From Chelativorans petroleitrophicus (GTDB taxonomy: Bacteria > Pseudomonadota > Alphaproteobacteria > Rhizobiales > Rhizobiaceae): a stretch of 64,000 nt of DNA. Positions 1 through 7,929 of the stretch are shown here, one piece after another. The stretch spans positions 124,001 through 188,000 of the forward strand of contig NZ_JAODNV010000008.1 of NCBI RefSeq assembly GCF_025398195.1, read 5' to 3'. Within the stretch, counting starts at the first letter, position 1. The number at the start of each line of letters is the position of its first letter. The position numbers and the translations under genes are program-made. Under the pieces are notes generated by a model. It worked only from the letters and a program-made list of their open reading frames with translations. It was not told the DNA's origin and searched no databases.

Positions 1-1
1 T

Positions 2-655
2 CAGCTTCGCGGGCTTCCCGCCGGTGTTGAGCCCCAGGCGCGCTACCCGGCGCAGTACCGTCCCCATGCGACGCCGGTCCGGCCGGCGCATCAGCTGCGC
101 CGCCCGGCTGAACGGCCGGTGGAGAGCCGTGAGGCCCGCCAGGAGCTGCGTACGATGGCCGCCGCTCCGCGGATCGCGCCGCCAGCAGAATATGATATCG
201 ATCCAAAGTTCCTGCCGCAGATCGTGCCCTATGAAGGCAAGGAGTCGCCAGGCACCATCGTGGTCGATACCCGGGAGCGCTTCCTTTATCTGGTGATGGC
301 GGGCGGCAAGGCGCGCCGCTACGGCGTGGGTGTGGGCAAGCCCGGTTTCGCATGGGCCGGAACGCACAAGGTGACGGCCAAGCGCGAATGGCCGGACTGG
401 CGGCCGCCTGCGGAGATGATCGCGCGCGAGCGCAAGAAAGGCCGCATCCTGCCGGTCCATATGAAGGGTGGGCCGAACAATCCGCTGGGCGCGCGCGCTC
501 TTTATCTCGGATCGACCCTGTACCGCATCCACGGCACCAATGCGCCCTGGACCATCGGCCAGGCGGTCTCGTCCGGGTGCATCCGCATGCGCAACGAAGA
601 TGTCATCGACCTTTACGAACGTGTTCCCGTCGGCACCAAGGTCGTGGTAATCTGA
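2..655 (+). CDS. L,D-transpeptidase (YkuD/ErfK family), 5' partial
   Basis: Forms or remodels 3-3 peptidoglycan cross-links, or anchors proteins to peptidoglycan, in the periplasm. The reading frame is open from the left edge of the window, so the true start, with any signal peptide, probably lies outside; a GTG at 119 is the first in-frame start codon seen. The YkuD domain covers the last ~130 residues and carries the catalytic signature HGTNAPWTIG...SSGCIRMRN, with the nucleophilic Cys in SGCIRM and the upstream His in IHGTN. The first ~60 visible residues are Pro/Arg/Ala-rich and low in complexity, as is common before the domain in rhizobial members. A strong hairpin follows the stop. Function is secure; the N terminus is unknown. 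Confidence 0.9.
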   Translation, partial: QLRGLPAGVEPQARYPAQYRPHATPVRPAHQLRRPAERPVESREARQELRTMAAAPRIAPPAEYDIDPKFLPQIVPYEGKESPGTIVVDTRERFLYLVMAGGKARRYGVGVGKPGFAWAGTHKVTAKREWPDWRPPAEMIARERKKGRILPVHMKGGPNNPLGARALYLGSTLYRIHGTNAPWTIGQAVSSGCIRMRNEDVIDLYERVPVGTKVVVI

Positions 656-708
656 TTCCACTACGCGGGGGACGAGCCGGTGGAGGGGTTTGCCGGCGTC
701 GTCTGCTG

Positions 709-750
709 AAAGGCAGCATCTCCATGGGGAGGTGCTGCCTTTCGTTTTTC
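709..750 (+). terminator. Intrinsic terminator downstream of the L,D-transpeptidase
   Basis: Two 15-base arms (709-723 and 728-742) pair completely, with one G-T pair, around a 4-base loop. The run cgttttt follows directly. This is a classical rho-independent terminator about 55 bases after the stop. Confidence 0.8.
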
Positions 751-926
751 CGTGCATTTCAGAAGACCCCTCCCCCAACAGCCCTCTGAAGGGAAGCGGC
801 TTGGGCCGGGCACAAAATCTTTTTGCGACTTTAATCGATACAGTGGCGCATGGGCCCGCTGCGGGGGTTTGCAAAAGCCTTGGCCTTGGCGCATATGGCG
901 GCAAAAGCCGTCTGGAGTGAAGCCGA

Positions 927-2318
927 ATGACTGAGACTCGCGTCGAGACCGATACCTTTGGCCCGATCGAAGTGCCCGCCGACAAATACTGGGGCGCGCA
1001 GACCCAGCGCTCGCTCGGCAATTTCAAGATCGGCATCGAAAAGATGCCGGTGCCGCTCATCCGCGCATTCGGCATCGTCAAGCTGGCCGCGGCCGAGGTG
1101 AACATGTCGCTCGGCAAGCTCGACTCCAAGCTCGGCGAGGCGATTGCTGCCGCCGCCCGCGAGGTGCTGGAGGGCAAGCTCGACGACCACTTTCCCCTCT
1201 CCGTCTGGCAGACCGGCTCCGGCACACAGACGAACATGAACGCCAATGAGGTGATCTCCAACCGCGCCATCGAAATGCTTGGCGGGGAGATGGGCTCGAA
1301 GAAGCCGGTCCATCCCAACGACCACGTCAATATGAGCCAGTCGTCCAACGATAGCTTCCCGACAGCCATGCACATCGCGACGGCCCGGGAGGCGCATGCC
1401 GAGCTTCTTCCGGCCCTCGACCGCCTGACGGCGGCGCTTCAGGAGAAAGAGCGCGCCTTCGGCGACATCGTCAAGATCGGCCGCACGCACACGCAGGACG
1501 CCACGCCGCTCACTCTCGGGCAGGAATTTTCCGGCTACGTCGCCGCGCTCAGGCTGGGGCGCACGCGCATCGAACGCGCGCTCGAGGATGTCTACGCACT
1601 CGCCCAGGGAGGCACGGCGGTCGGCACGGGCCTCAACGCGCCCAAGGGATTCGACAAGGCCTTTGCCGAGCGCGCCGCGGCCATCACGAAGCTGCCGTTC
1701 CGCACGGCGGAAAACAAGTTCGAGGCGCTGGCCAGCCATGGCGCGCTCAACGCCTTCCACGGCGCGCTCAATGCGCTTGCCGCCGATCTCTTCAAGATCG
1801 CCAACGACATCCGTTTCCTGGGCTCCGGTCCGCGCTCGGGCTTGGGCGAGCTGAAGCTACCGGAAAACGAGCCCGGCTCCTCAATCATGCCCGGCAAGGT
1901 GAACCCGACCCAGGCGGAGGCGCTCACCATGGTCGCCACTCAGATCATGGGCAATCAGACCACCGTCTCCGTGGCCGCCTCCCAGGGGCATTTCGAGCTC
2001 AATGTCTTCAAGCCGGTGATCGCCAATGCGGTGCTGCAGTCCATCCGGCTGCTGTCGGACGCCATGCGCTCCTTCGCGGACAACTGCGTAAAGGGCATCG
2101 AGGCGGACGAGGCGCGCATCGCCGACCTGATGCAGCGCTCGCTCATGCTGGTTACGGCCCTCGCCCCCGCCATCGGCTACGACAACGCGGCCCGTATAGC
2201 CAAGAACGCGCATAGGAACGGCACGACCCTGCGCGAGGAGGCGCTGAAGACCGGGCTCGTTTCGGAGGAAGAGTACGACCGGCTGGTGCGGCCTGAAAAG
2301 ATGATCGCCCCGAGCTGA
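927..2318 (+). CDS. fumC: Class II fumarate hydratase (fumarase C)
   Basis: Iron-independent fumarase of the TCA cycle, interconverting fumarate and L-malate in the cytoplasm. The 463-residue length matches class II fumarases. It has the superfamily signature [11 protein letters not shown] around residues 317-327, containing the catalytic loop Ser, plus [11 protein letters not shown] near residue 139 and the [11 protein letters not shown] motif near residue 187. The ATG at 927 is preceded by GGAG at 914-917. It stands alone between the transpeptidase terminator and the sensor kinase. No anomalies are seen, and its housekeeping role marks this end of the window as core chromosome. Confidence 0.97.
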   Translation: MTETRVETDTFGPIEVPADKYWGAQTQRSLGNFKIGIEKMPVPLIRAFGIVKLAAAEVNMSLGKLDSKLGEAIAAAAREVLEGKLDDHFPLSVWQTGSGTQTNMNANEVISNRAIEMLGGEMGSKKPVHPNDHVNMSQSSNDSFPTAMHIATAREAHAELLPALDRLTAALQEKERAFGDIVKIGRTHTQDATPLTLGQEFSGYVAALRLGRTRIERALEDVYALAQGGTAVGTGLNAPKGFDKAFAERAAAITKLPFRTAENKFEALASHGALNAFHGALNALAADLFKIANDIRFLGSGPRSGLGELKLPENEPGSSIMPGKVNPTQAEALTMVATQIMGNQTTVSVAASQGHFELNVFKPVIANAVLQSIRLLSDAMRSFADNCVKGIEADEARIADLMQRSLMLVTALAPAIGYDNAARIAKNAHRNGTTLREEALKTGLVSEEEYDRLVRPEKMIAPS

Positions 2319-2323
2319 GACGA

Positions 2324-2342
2324 GCCGGGCTCGTTGCCCGGC
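2324..2342 (+). terminator. Hairpin after fumC
   Basis: A perfect 7-bp GC stem (GCCGGGC/GCCCGGC) with a 5-base loop starts six bases after the fumC stop. The following sequence is pyrimidine-rich but has no clear T run, so it is only a possible terminator. Confidence 0.4.
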
Positions 2343-2503
2343 CGCTTCTCCACTGGGCAGTATCTCCTGTGGCCGTATGGAGCCGCTATGAGCCGTGCCG
2401 GTCTTAGGGCGGCTTGCTCAATGACGCCTCTTGGCGGAAACATGGACTGTTGCGCTTTCTCCGTCTATTCCGATGAGGATCGGAACTGACGGCCCGATTC
2501 GGC

Positions 2504-3976
2504 ATGGCTGACAAGACGCGCCAGGAGGGAGGCGAAAGGGAGACCGGAACCGCGCCTGCGGTGCCGTTGACGCGCGGCCTGTCCACCAAGCTCCTGCTTC
2601 TGACCATTCTCTTCGTCATGGCTGCCGAGGTGCTGATCTTCATCCCCTCGGTTGCCAATTTCGGCCTGCAATGGATGGAGCAGCGGCTGCGCAGCGCCGC
2701 TCTGGTCGCCATCGTTCTGCTGGAGGGCGATCCGGACCGGCTAAGCCGCGAGGCCAGCAACGACATTCTCATGACGACGGGTGTCAGCGCGATTGCGGTG
2801 CGGGATGGGGGCACCTCGCGGCTTCTGGTCGTCTCCCAGGTTCCGCCCGCGGTGGACATGCATGCCGATCTCGACAATATCGGCCCGCTGCAGGCGATCG
2901 CAAAAACCTTCGGAACCCTCTTTTTCGGCGGCGACAGGATGCTGCGCATTTTCGGCAGCATCGGCTCCAGCCCGAAGCAGTACGAGATTATCGTACCCGA
3001 CCGGGAATTGCGCGCGGCCCTGCTGGTCTATGCGCGCAATGTGGCGCTTCTTTCGCTTGTCATTTCGCTCATTACGGCGACCCTCGTCTTCTACGCCATC
3101 AACCGCATCATGATCCGGCCCATCCGCATGATGACCCAGTCGATGCTCGCCTTCGGCGCGGCGCCGGAGGATGCGGCCCGCATCATCCAGCCGGAGGACC
3201 GCAGTGACGAGATCGGCATTGCCGAACGCGAGCTCGCCGCCATGCAGAAGACGCTCTACCGCACGCTGGGCGAGCGCAAGCGGCTGGCCGATCTGGGGCT
3301 TGCGGTATCCAAAATCAACCACGACATGCGCAACATGCTGTCGTCGGCGCAGCTCATGTCGGACCGGCTGACGCAGAGCGTCGATCCCACCGTGCAGTCG
3401 CTGGCGCCCCGGCTTGTGCGCACGCTCGACCGCGCCGTCTCCTATACGCAGGGCGTGCTCGAATACGGGCGCACGCAGGAGGCCCCGCCCAAGCGCCGCC
3501 GGCTGAGGCTGAACCAGCTTGTGGAAGATTTGCGCGCCACGCTGGCGATCGATTCGGCAAATGGGGTCGAATTCGTCAATGCGGTCGATCCGGGGCTCGA
3601 GATCGAGGCGGACGCGGAGCAGCTCTTTCGCGTGCTCGCCAATCTCGCCCGCAACGCCGTGGAGGCGATGTCGGCCGAGAAGGATACGGCATTGGTCCGC
3701 AGGCTGACGATCTCGGCGCATCGCGAGGAGCGCAGCGTCGAGATCCTCGTCTCCGACACCGGGCCGGGACTGCCCCCCAAGGCGCGCGAAAACCTGTTTA
3801 CCGCCTTTCGTGGAGGTGCCAGAAGCGGCGGCACGGGCCTGGGCCTTGCCATCGCACAGGAACTGGTGCGCGCCCATGGCGGCGAGATCTCGCTGAAGGA
3901 AAGCAGGAGCGGACACACCGTCTTTTCCATCCTGATTCCCGATGCCAACGATCACGACGTCAACGGCGCTTCCTGA
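2504..3976 (+). CDS. Membrane sensor histidine kinase (orphan)
   Basis: Two-component sensor kinase in the inner membrane. TM1 lies at about residues 28-48 (LLLLTILFVMAAEVLIFIP) and TM2 at about 172-195, enclosing a ~120-residue periplasmic sensor domain of unknown ligand. A HAMP-like linker follows (NRIMIRPIRMM). The dimerisation/phosphoacceptor box is KINHDMRNML with His about residue 273, the N-box is LARNAVEAM with Asn about residue 384, and DTGPGLP and GGTGLGLAIAQ are the G1 and G2 ATP-lid motifs. No response regulator gene is adjacent, so the partner must be elsewhere. The start is not strongly fixed because no good ribosome site was seen. Confidence 0.88.
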   Translation: MADKTRQEGGERETGTAPAVPLTRGLSTKLLLLTILFVMAAEVLIFIPSVANFGLQWMEQRLRSAALVAIVLLEGDPDRLSREASNDILMTTGVSAIAVRDGGTSRLLVVSQVPPAVDMHADLDNIGPLQAIAKTFGTLFFGGDRMLRIFGSIGSSPKQYEIIVPDRELRAALLVYARNVALLSLVISLITATLVFYAINRIMIRPIRMMTQSMLAFGAAPEDAARIIQPEDRSDEIGIAERELAAMQKTLYRTLGERKRLADLGLAVSKINHDMRNMLSSAQLMSDRLTQSVDPTVQSLAPRLVRTLDRAVSYTQGVLEYGRTQEAPPKRRRLRLNQLVEDLRATLAIDSANGVEFVNAVDPGLEIEADAEQLFRVLANLARNAVEAMSAEKDTALVRRLTISAHREERSVEILVSDTGPGLPPKARENLFTAFRGGARSGGTGLGLAIAQELVRAHGGEISLKESRSGHTVFSILIPDANDHDVNGAS

Positions 3977-4208
3977 GGGGTTCCGCGACGGCGGACCGCG
4001 GAAAACGGCGCCGGACCAACGACAAGGCCGCCTGCTTCTACAAAGGGCAATGGCAACCATCGCCGCAAGAGCGAGGCGGATGTTTTTGCCGCATTCCCCG
4101 TGCGGGAAATCTTCACGTGGGTGCTTGCTTTTGGCCGCTTCAGTCGTTAGGTAAGCGGCGTTCGCTCACGGGGCTTTCCCGTGTTCCGCTGCCTTTCCGG
4201 CAGCCTGC

Positions 4209-4285
4209 GCGCCCGTAGCTCAGCTGGATAGAGCACCAGACTACGAATCTGGGGGTCAGAGGTTCGAATCCTTTCGGGCGCGCCA
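4209..4285 (+). tRNA. tRNA-Arg (anticodon ACG), CCA encoded
   Basis: A full cloverleaf can be drawn. Acceptor GCGCCCG (4209-4215) pairs with CGGGCGC (4275-4281), followed by discriminator G and encoded CCA. The anticodon stem CCAGA/TCTGG encloses loop CTACGAA with anticodon ACG at 4243-4245. The T arm contains GGTTCGAATCC. ACG is read as ICG and decodes CGU/CGC/CGA. The gene lies between core-like genes and the accessory catabolic region. Confidence 0.97.
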
Positions 4286-4515
4286 TTACTTCTTGATTCT
4301 ACTGACTTTATTCCCTCGGGAGTTGGCCGGATTCTCGAATCCGAGGCTTCTGCGCGCGAACGTGCGCCTCATCGCCAGGCACACCCGGCGGCATCTTTGA
4401 AATTCGCGATTTTCCTTATGGAGAGGGGGACAGGTTCGTGGTTAGGTCATTCCTCAAAGACGCTTCAGCGCCAGCATTCGCGGCCCGGCCGCACGGACCT
4501 GAGAGGAAACCGGAC

Positions 4516-5058
4516 ATGCTCATTGAGATCGCTCGATCGCAGCTCCTGATCATCGACGTGCAGGAACGGCTAGCGGCTGCCATGCACGACAAGGACGCGA
4601 TGGTGCAAAATTGCGGGAGGCTCCTGGAAGCGGCGCGCCTGGCGGGTGTGCCAGTTACCATATCGGAACAATATCCCCAGGGCCTCGGCGAGACCGTGGC
4701 GCCGCTGCAGGAGAAGGCGGAAGGCGTGGTGCGCCTGGCGAAGGCGGAGTTCTCCTGCATCCGCAACGAGCCGATACGCGCGGCGCTGCGCGCGCATTCC
4801 CGCCCGCACCTCATTCTGTGCGGGATCGAGGCGCATGTCTGCGTATTGCAGACGGCTATCGAGGCAAAGGCCGACGGTTACGACGTGTTCGTCGCAATCG
4901 ACGCGACGGCATCGCGCAGGCCTGAGAGCCGGGAGATTGCGATCCATCGCCTCACTGCGGCGGGCGTTCAGGTGGTCACTACTGAAATGGTCGTGTTCGA
5001 GTGGATCGGCTCCGCCGCCTCGCCCCATTTCAAGGCCTTGAGCAAGCTCATCCGTTGA
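4516..5058 (+). CDS. Isochorismatase-family cysteine hydrolase
   Basis: Cytoplasmic Cys hydrolase of the isochorismatase/nicotinamidase superfamily; the substrate cannot be predicted. The 180-residue length is typical of the short YcaC-like group. The catalytic triad is visible as Asp14 in LLIIDVQERL, a Lys in RLAKAEFSC and the nucleophilic Cys in CGIEAHVCVLQTA. The ATG at 4516 was chosen because GAGAGGA (4501 region) sits at correct spacing; the same frame extends upstream to 4438 without a better site. It is a single gene between tRNA-Arg and a GST on the opposite strand. Confidence 0.85.
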   Translation: MLIEIARSQLLIIDVQERLAAAMHDKDAMVQNCGRLLEAARLAGVPVTISEQYPQGLGETVAPLQEKAEGVVRLAKAEFSCIRNEPIRAALRAHSRPHLILCGIEAHVCVLQTAIEAKADGYDVFVAIDATASRRPESREIAIHRLTAAGVQVVTTEMVVFEWIGSAASPHFKALSKLIR

Positions 5059-5086
5059 AGAGCGGGGCGATTGCATATGGCGAATT

Positions 5087-5142
5087 CCCCCTCACCGTCT
5101 CGGCTTCGCCTCGACACCTTTCGCCCACGTTGTGGGGAGAGG
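5087..5142. repeat. REP-like extragenic repeat (copy 1)
   Basis: The motif CCCCTCACCGT begins a ~55-base element ending in the complementary-looking ttgtggggagagg. It resembles dispersed extragenic palindromes common in rhizobial genomes. The opening words recur at 21106-21147. It lies between convergent genes and may act as a processing or termination site. Confidence 0.5.
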
Positions 5143-5249
5143 ACGGGTGGCAGGCATCGGCGCCGGTGCTTCGTAAATCGAGCTCTGGCGAATGGCAAAG
5201 GAGAAGCGGAGAGAGCGCGTGCTGGGGGAGTCGACAGGCCCTCCTGCTG

Positions 5250-5900
5250 CTACGCCTTTTCCGCCGCCTTTGCAGCGGCTTCGGCGGCAAGCTCGTCGAA
5301 GAACGGATCGGCCTTGTAGGACGGGCGCTCTTCGAAACGCGCGTGCCATCTGGCAAGCACCGGACGGCGTTCCTCCCATTTCTGCGCGGGGAAGCGGAAG
5401 TTGGAGTAGGACAAGGCCGTGCCGATCGCCACATGGCCCATGCGGAAAGGCTCGGTCTGAAGGCGCGGCGCAAGCTTTTCCAGTTCGTCGAGCACCTTTT
5501 CGTACTTGGCTTTCACAGCCTCGATGAACCGTTGATTGCGGTGCTCCTCCGGGCGGTTGCGCTCAATGAGCCAGGAGATCAGCAGATCGATCAGGCCGAC
5601 GCCGAGCGCCGTCCGCTGCTGCTCCGTTGCCCGTTCGGGTCCGGAAGCCGGCATCAGCTTGCGCCCCTTGAGTTCGTCCAGATACTCGCTGATGACGCGG
5701 GAATCGTAGAGTGCCGAACCGTCCGGCAGGATCAGCGTCGGGATCTTGCAAAGCGGATTGTGTTCAAAGAGTTCCGGATGCGGCGCCTCGATGTTCACGA
5801 GCGTGTAATGGGTCTTAATTTCGCTGGCGATGCCCACCTCATGGGCCACAACCATGACGAAGCGCACATAAGGCGAACGTGGCGACCAGAACAGCTTCAT
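5250..5900 (-). CDS. Glutathione S-transferase family protein
   Basis: Cytoplasmic GST-fold protein, either glutathione transfer or thiol-dependent isomerisation. The N-terminal thioredoxin-like half begins MKLFWSPRSPYVRFV, with SPRSPY in the position of the active-site Ser/Cys. It contains NPLCKIPTLILPDG with the cis-Pro, then YDSRVISEYLD, the glutathione gamma-Glu contact. The C-terminal helical half fills residues 90-216. The start is supported by GGGAGGAG about eight bases upstream. It is the last gene of a probable minus-strand operon (ALDH, MR/MLE, hydrolase, GST; gaps of 41, 46 and 37 bases), which suggests a role in the same catabolic route. Confidence 0.85.
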   Translation of the reverse strand: MKLFWSPRSPYVRFVMVVAHEVGIASEIKTHYTLVNIEAPHPELFEHNPLCKIPTLILPDGSALYDSRVISEYLDELKGRKLMPASGPERATEQQRTALGVGLIDLLISWLIERNRPEEHRNQRFIEAVKAKYEKVLDELEKLAPRLQTEPFRMGHVAIGTALSYSNFRFPAQKWEERRPVLARWHARFEERPSYKADPFFDELAAEAAAKAAEKA

Positions 5901-5937
5901 GCGAACTCCTCCCTCCTAAACGGCTTAGCGCCGCCGC

Positions 5938-6732
5938 TCACGTGGGCGCGTGCTGGCGCAGAAAATCCTTCAGCACTGCAGCAACGGGCTCCGGCGTTGC
6001 GGCGGGCTGATGATGGCAGCTCTCGATCGTGACGAACTCGACGCCGGGGATGGGCGAAAGCACCTGCCGCACATAGTCGGGCGTGCGGAAGACATCGAGC
6101 GATCCGCCGACGCCGAGCGTGGGACAGCGGATCGTGCGGAGCTCGGCGGCGATGTCCATGTAGATCAGCATCCTGTAGTGCGCGATGAAGCTTTCCGGAT
6201 CGTTGCCGAGCCAGCGTGCACGGAAGCGGCGGAAACGCTCCGGATTGCGGTCGCGCAGAACCTGCGGATAGCCGGCGCCAAGCGCGCCATCCATGATGGC
6301 GCGCATCCCCTCGCGGGCGACGGTTTCCAGCATCGAAAGCCGGGCCGGCCGGTCCTCGGGCTTCATGTCGAGCGCCGGGCTCATAGCGACCACCCCGGCG
6401 GTGCGCTCGGGATGGCGCGCGGCGAAGACGAGCGCGATCGCCGCGCCCACCGCGCAGCCGGCGATCACGACCGGCCGTTTCTCACCAACATGGTCGAGCA
6501 GGGCGGCAAGGTCATCGGAAAGCGTATCGACGCTTAGATCGCCGCGCACGCGCTCCGACATGCCGAAGCCGCGGCAATCGTAGCGCAGAATGCGGTACCC
6601 CTCGATCGCGGGAACCACTTCGTCCCAGTTCTCAAGGCAGCCGCCCATCTCGTGGATCAGCACCACGAGCGGGCCTTTTTCGCCCTTAAGCTCGTAGCGT
6701 ATCGCGGTACCGTTCAGTTCGACAAAATCCAT
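5938..6732 (-). CDS. Alpha/beta hydrolase-fold protein lacking the nucleophile Ser
   Basis: Resembles 3-oxoadipate enol-lactonase-like alpha/beta hydrolases (264 residues, oxyanion region VVLIHEMGGCLENWDEV, acid loop near LGVGGSLDVFRTPDY). The nucleophile elbow that normally reads G-x-S-x-G is G-C-A-V-G (VIAGCAVGAAIAL), so the catalytic Ser is Ala; I checked this on the DNA. The late His appears as ESCHHQPAATPE. Classical esterase chemistry is therefore unlikely and a lyase or non-serine reaction is possible. The ATG at 6732 was chosen over the longer frame because TTGGGAGGA precedes it. It lies in the operon started by the aldehyde dehydrogenase. Confidence 0.82.
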   Translation of the reverse strand: MDFVELNGTAIRYELKGEKGPLVVLIHEMGGCLENWDEVVPAIEGYRILRYDCRGFGMSERVRGDLSVDTLSDDLAALLDHVGEKRPVVIAGCAVGAAIALVFAARHPERTAGVVAMSPALDMKPEDRPARLSMLETVAREGMRAIMDGALGAGYPQVLRDRNPERFRRFRARWLGNDPESFIAHYRMLIYMDIAAELRTIRCPTLGVGGSLDVFRTPDYVRQVLSPIPGVEFVTIESCHHQPAATPEPVAAVLKDFLRQHAPT

Positions 6733-6778
6733 GAGTCCTCCCAACTCCTTCGTGCGCGCGTGCATCCGCCGGCGGCCG

Positions 6779-7888
6779 TCATTTCGAGGACGCCTCCTCG
6801 ACGGTGTAGCGGGCAAGCGCCCGGCGGTCGAAGGCCACTCCAAGCCCCGGCTTCTCCGGCATGGCGAGCATGCCGTCCCTGGGCCACACCACCTCTTCGT
6901 AGAGGGCGTTGAACCAGGGCATGTATTCCACGATCCAGCCGTTCGGGATCGCGCCGATCAAGTGAAGCTGCACCTCGGGCGCCAGGTGGCTCACCACGCG
7001 CTTTCCGAAGCGGTGGGCAAGCGCGGCGATCTCCAGCCAGCCCGTGATACCCCCCGCGCGGAACGGGTCGATCATGACCATGTCGAGCGCCTGCGCCTCC
7101 AGCATGTGGCGGAAGGCGGAAGGTCGGTAGAGATATTCTCCGGCGGCGATGTCCGTCTTGAGCGCCTCAGTAAGCCGGGCCAGTCCGTCGACATCGTCAT
7201 AGGCGATCGGGTCTTCGAGCCAGGTGAGCGCGTATTCGTCGAGACGCGGCCCGATCTTCAGCGCCTCCTCGAGGCTCCAGCGCTGGTTGACGTCGCACAT
7301 CAGCGCCACCTCATCGCCCGCCGACTCGCGGATCAGCCGCGCGCGCTCGATCTCAGCGTCGAGGTTAAAAGGACCGGGCAGGCCGAGCTGGAACTTCATG
7401 GCGGTGAAACCGGATTCAACCAACCGGCCAGCAGCCTTCACGGCGGTGCCGAGATCGAGCTCGCGCATCATCGCCCCGCTCGCATAGCACGGCACCGGCG
7501 CACCGGATGCGCCGACGAGCTTCCAGAGGGGTTCGCCCTTGGCTTTCCCGGCGATATCCCAAAGCGCGATGTCGAGCGCGGCAAGCGCCAGCGAGAACAT
7601 GCCCTCCGGCCCCGAGCCGCCTGCCGCCGCGAAAAGCTTCTTCCTGATTAAGGGAATGTCGGCGGCGTCCTCGCCGATCGCGAGTTCGCCAAGGGCCTGC
7701 GTGGCGTGGCGCAGACTGCGGGTCAGAGCGGCGCCGAGATAGGTGATGCCGATGCCTTCAAGGCCATCGTCGGTGCGCAGCCTGAGGATCACCGTCAGGC
7801 GGCTGCCGCCCGGATTGTTGGGCGCATTGGCCAATGGTTCGTCGGCGGGCAGCGCGACAACGGCGGTCGAGATCTCCGCGATCTTCAT
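6779..7888 (-). CDS. Mandelate racemase/muconate lactonizing enzyme family protein (1)
   Basis: Enolase-superfamily enzyme that abstracts the proton alpha to a carboxylate, giving racemisation, cycloisomerisation or acid-sugar dehydration. At 369 residues, the capping domain is roughly 1-125 and the barrel follows. Lys165 lies in MKFQLG (KxQ variant), the Mg ligands are Asp199 (MCDVNQRW), Glu225 (WLEDP) and Glu251 (AAGEYLY), and His301 (SHLAPEV) is the other base candidate. The specificity is unknown. The ATG at 7888 matches the family's N terminus (MKIAEI); a frame extension to 7918 exists. It is the second gene after the aldehyde dehydrogenase in the operator-bearing operon. Confidence 0.92.
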   Translation of the reverse strand: MKIAEISTAVVALPADEPLANAPNNPGGSRLTVILRLRTDDGLEGIGITYLGAALTRSLRHATQALGELAIGEDAADIPLIRKKLFAAAGGSGPEGMFSLALAALDIALWDIAGKAKGEPLWKLVGASGAPVPCYASGAMMRELDLGTAVKAAGRLVESGFTAMKFQLGLPGPFNLDAEIERARLIRESAGDEVALMCDVNQRWSLEEALKIGPRLDEYALTWLEDPIAYDDVDGLARLTEALKTDIAAGEYLYRPSAFRHMLEAQALDMVMIDPFRAGGITGWLEIAALAHRFGKRVVSHLAPEVQLHLIGAIPNGWIVEYMPWFNALYEEVVWPRDGMLAMPEKPGLGVAFDRRALARYTVEEASSK

Positions 7889-7929
7889 GGCAAGCCCCGA
7901 AGATGATGCGCCGTCCACCGCATTCAGGC

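Noticed and set aside
831-1760. Long open frame on the minus strand across fumC
   Set aside because: It is antisense to a clearly real gene, its Arg/Ala/Gly-rich composition is typical of high-GC shadow frames, and no family motif was seen.
2741-4060. 439-codon minus-strand frame over the histidine kinase
   Set aside because: Shadow of the kinase gene, low-complexity composition and no ribosome site.
4286-4515. Possible integration repeat next to tRNA-Arg
   Set aside because: No copy of the tRNA 3' end was found elsewhere in the window and no integrase is present.
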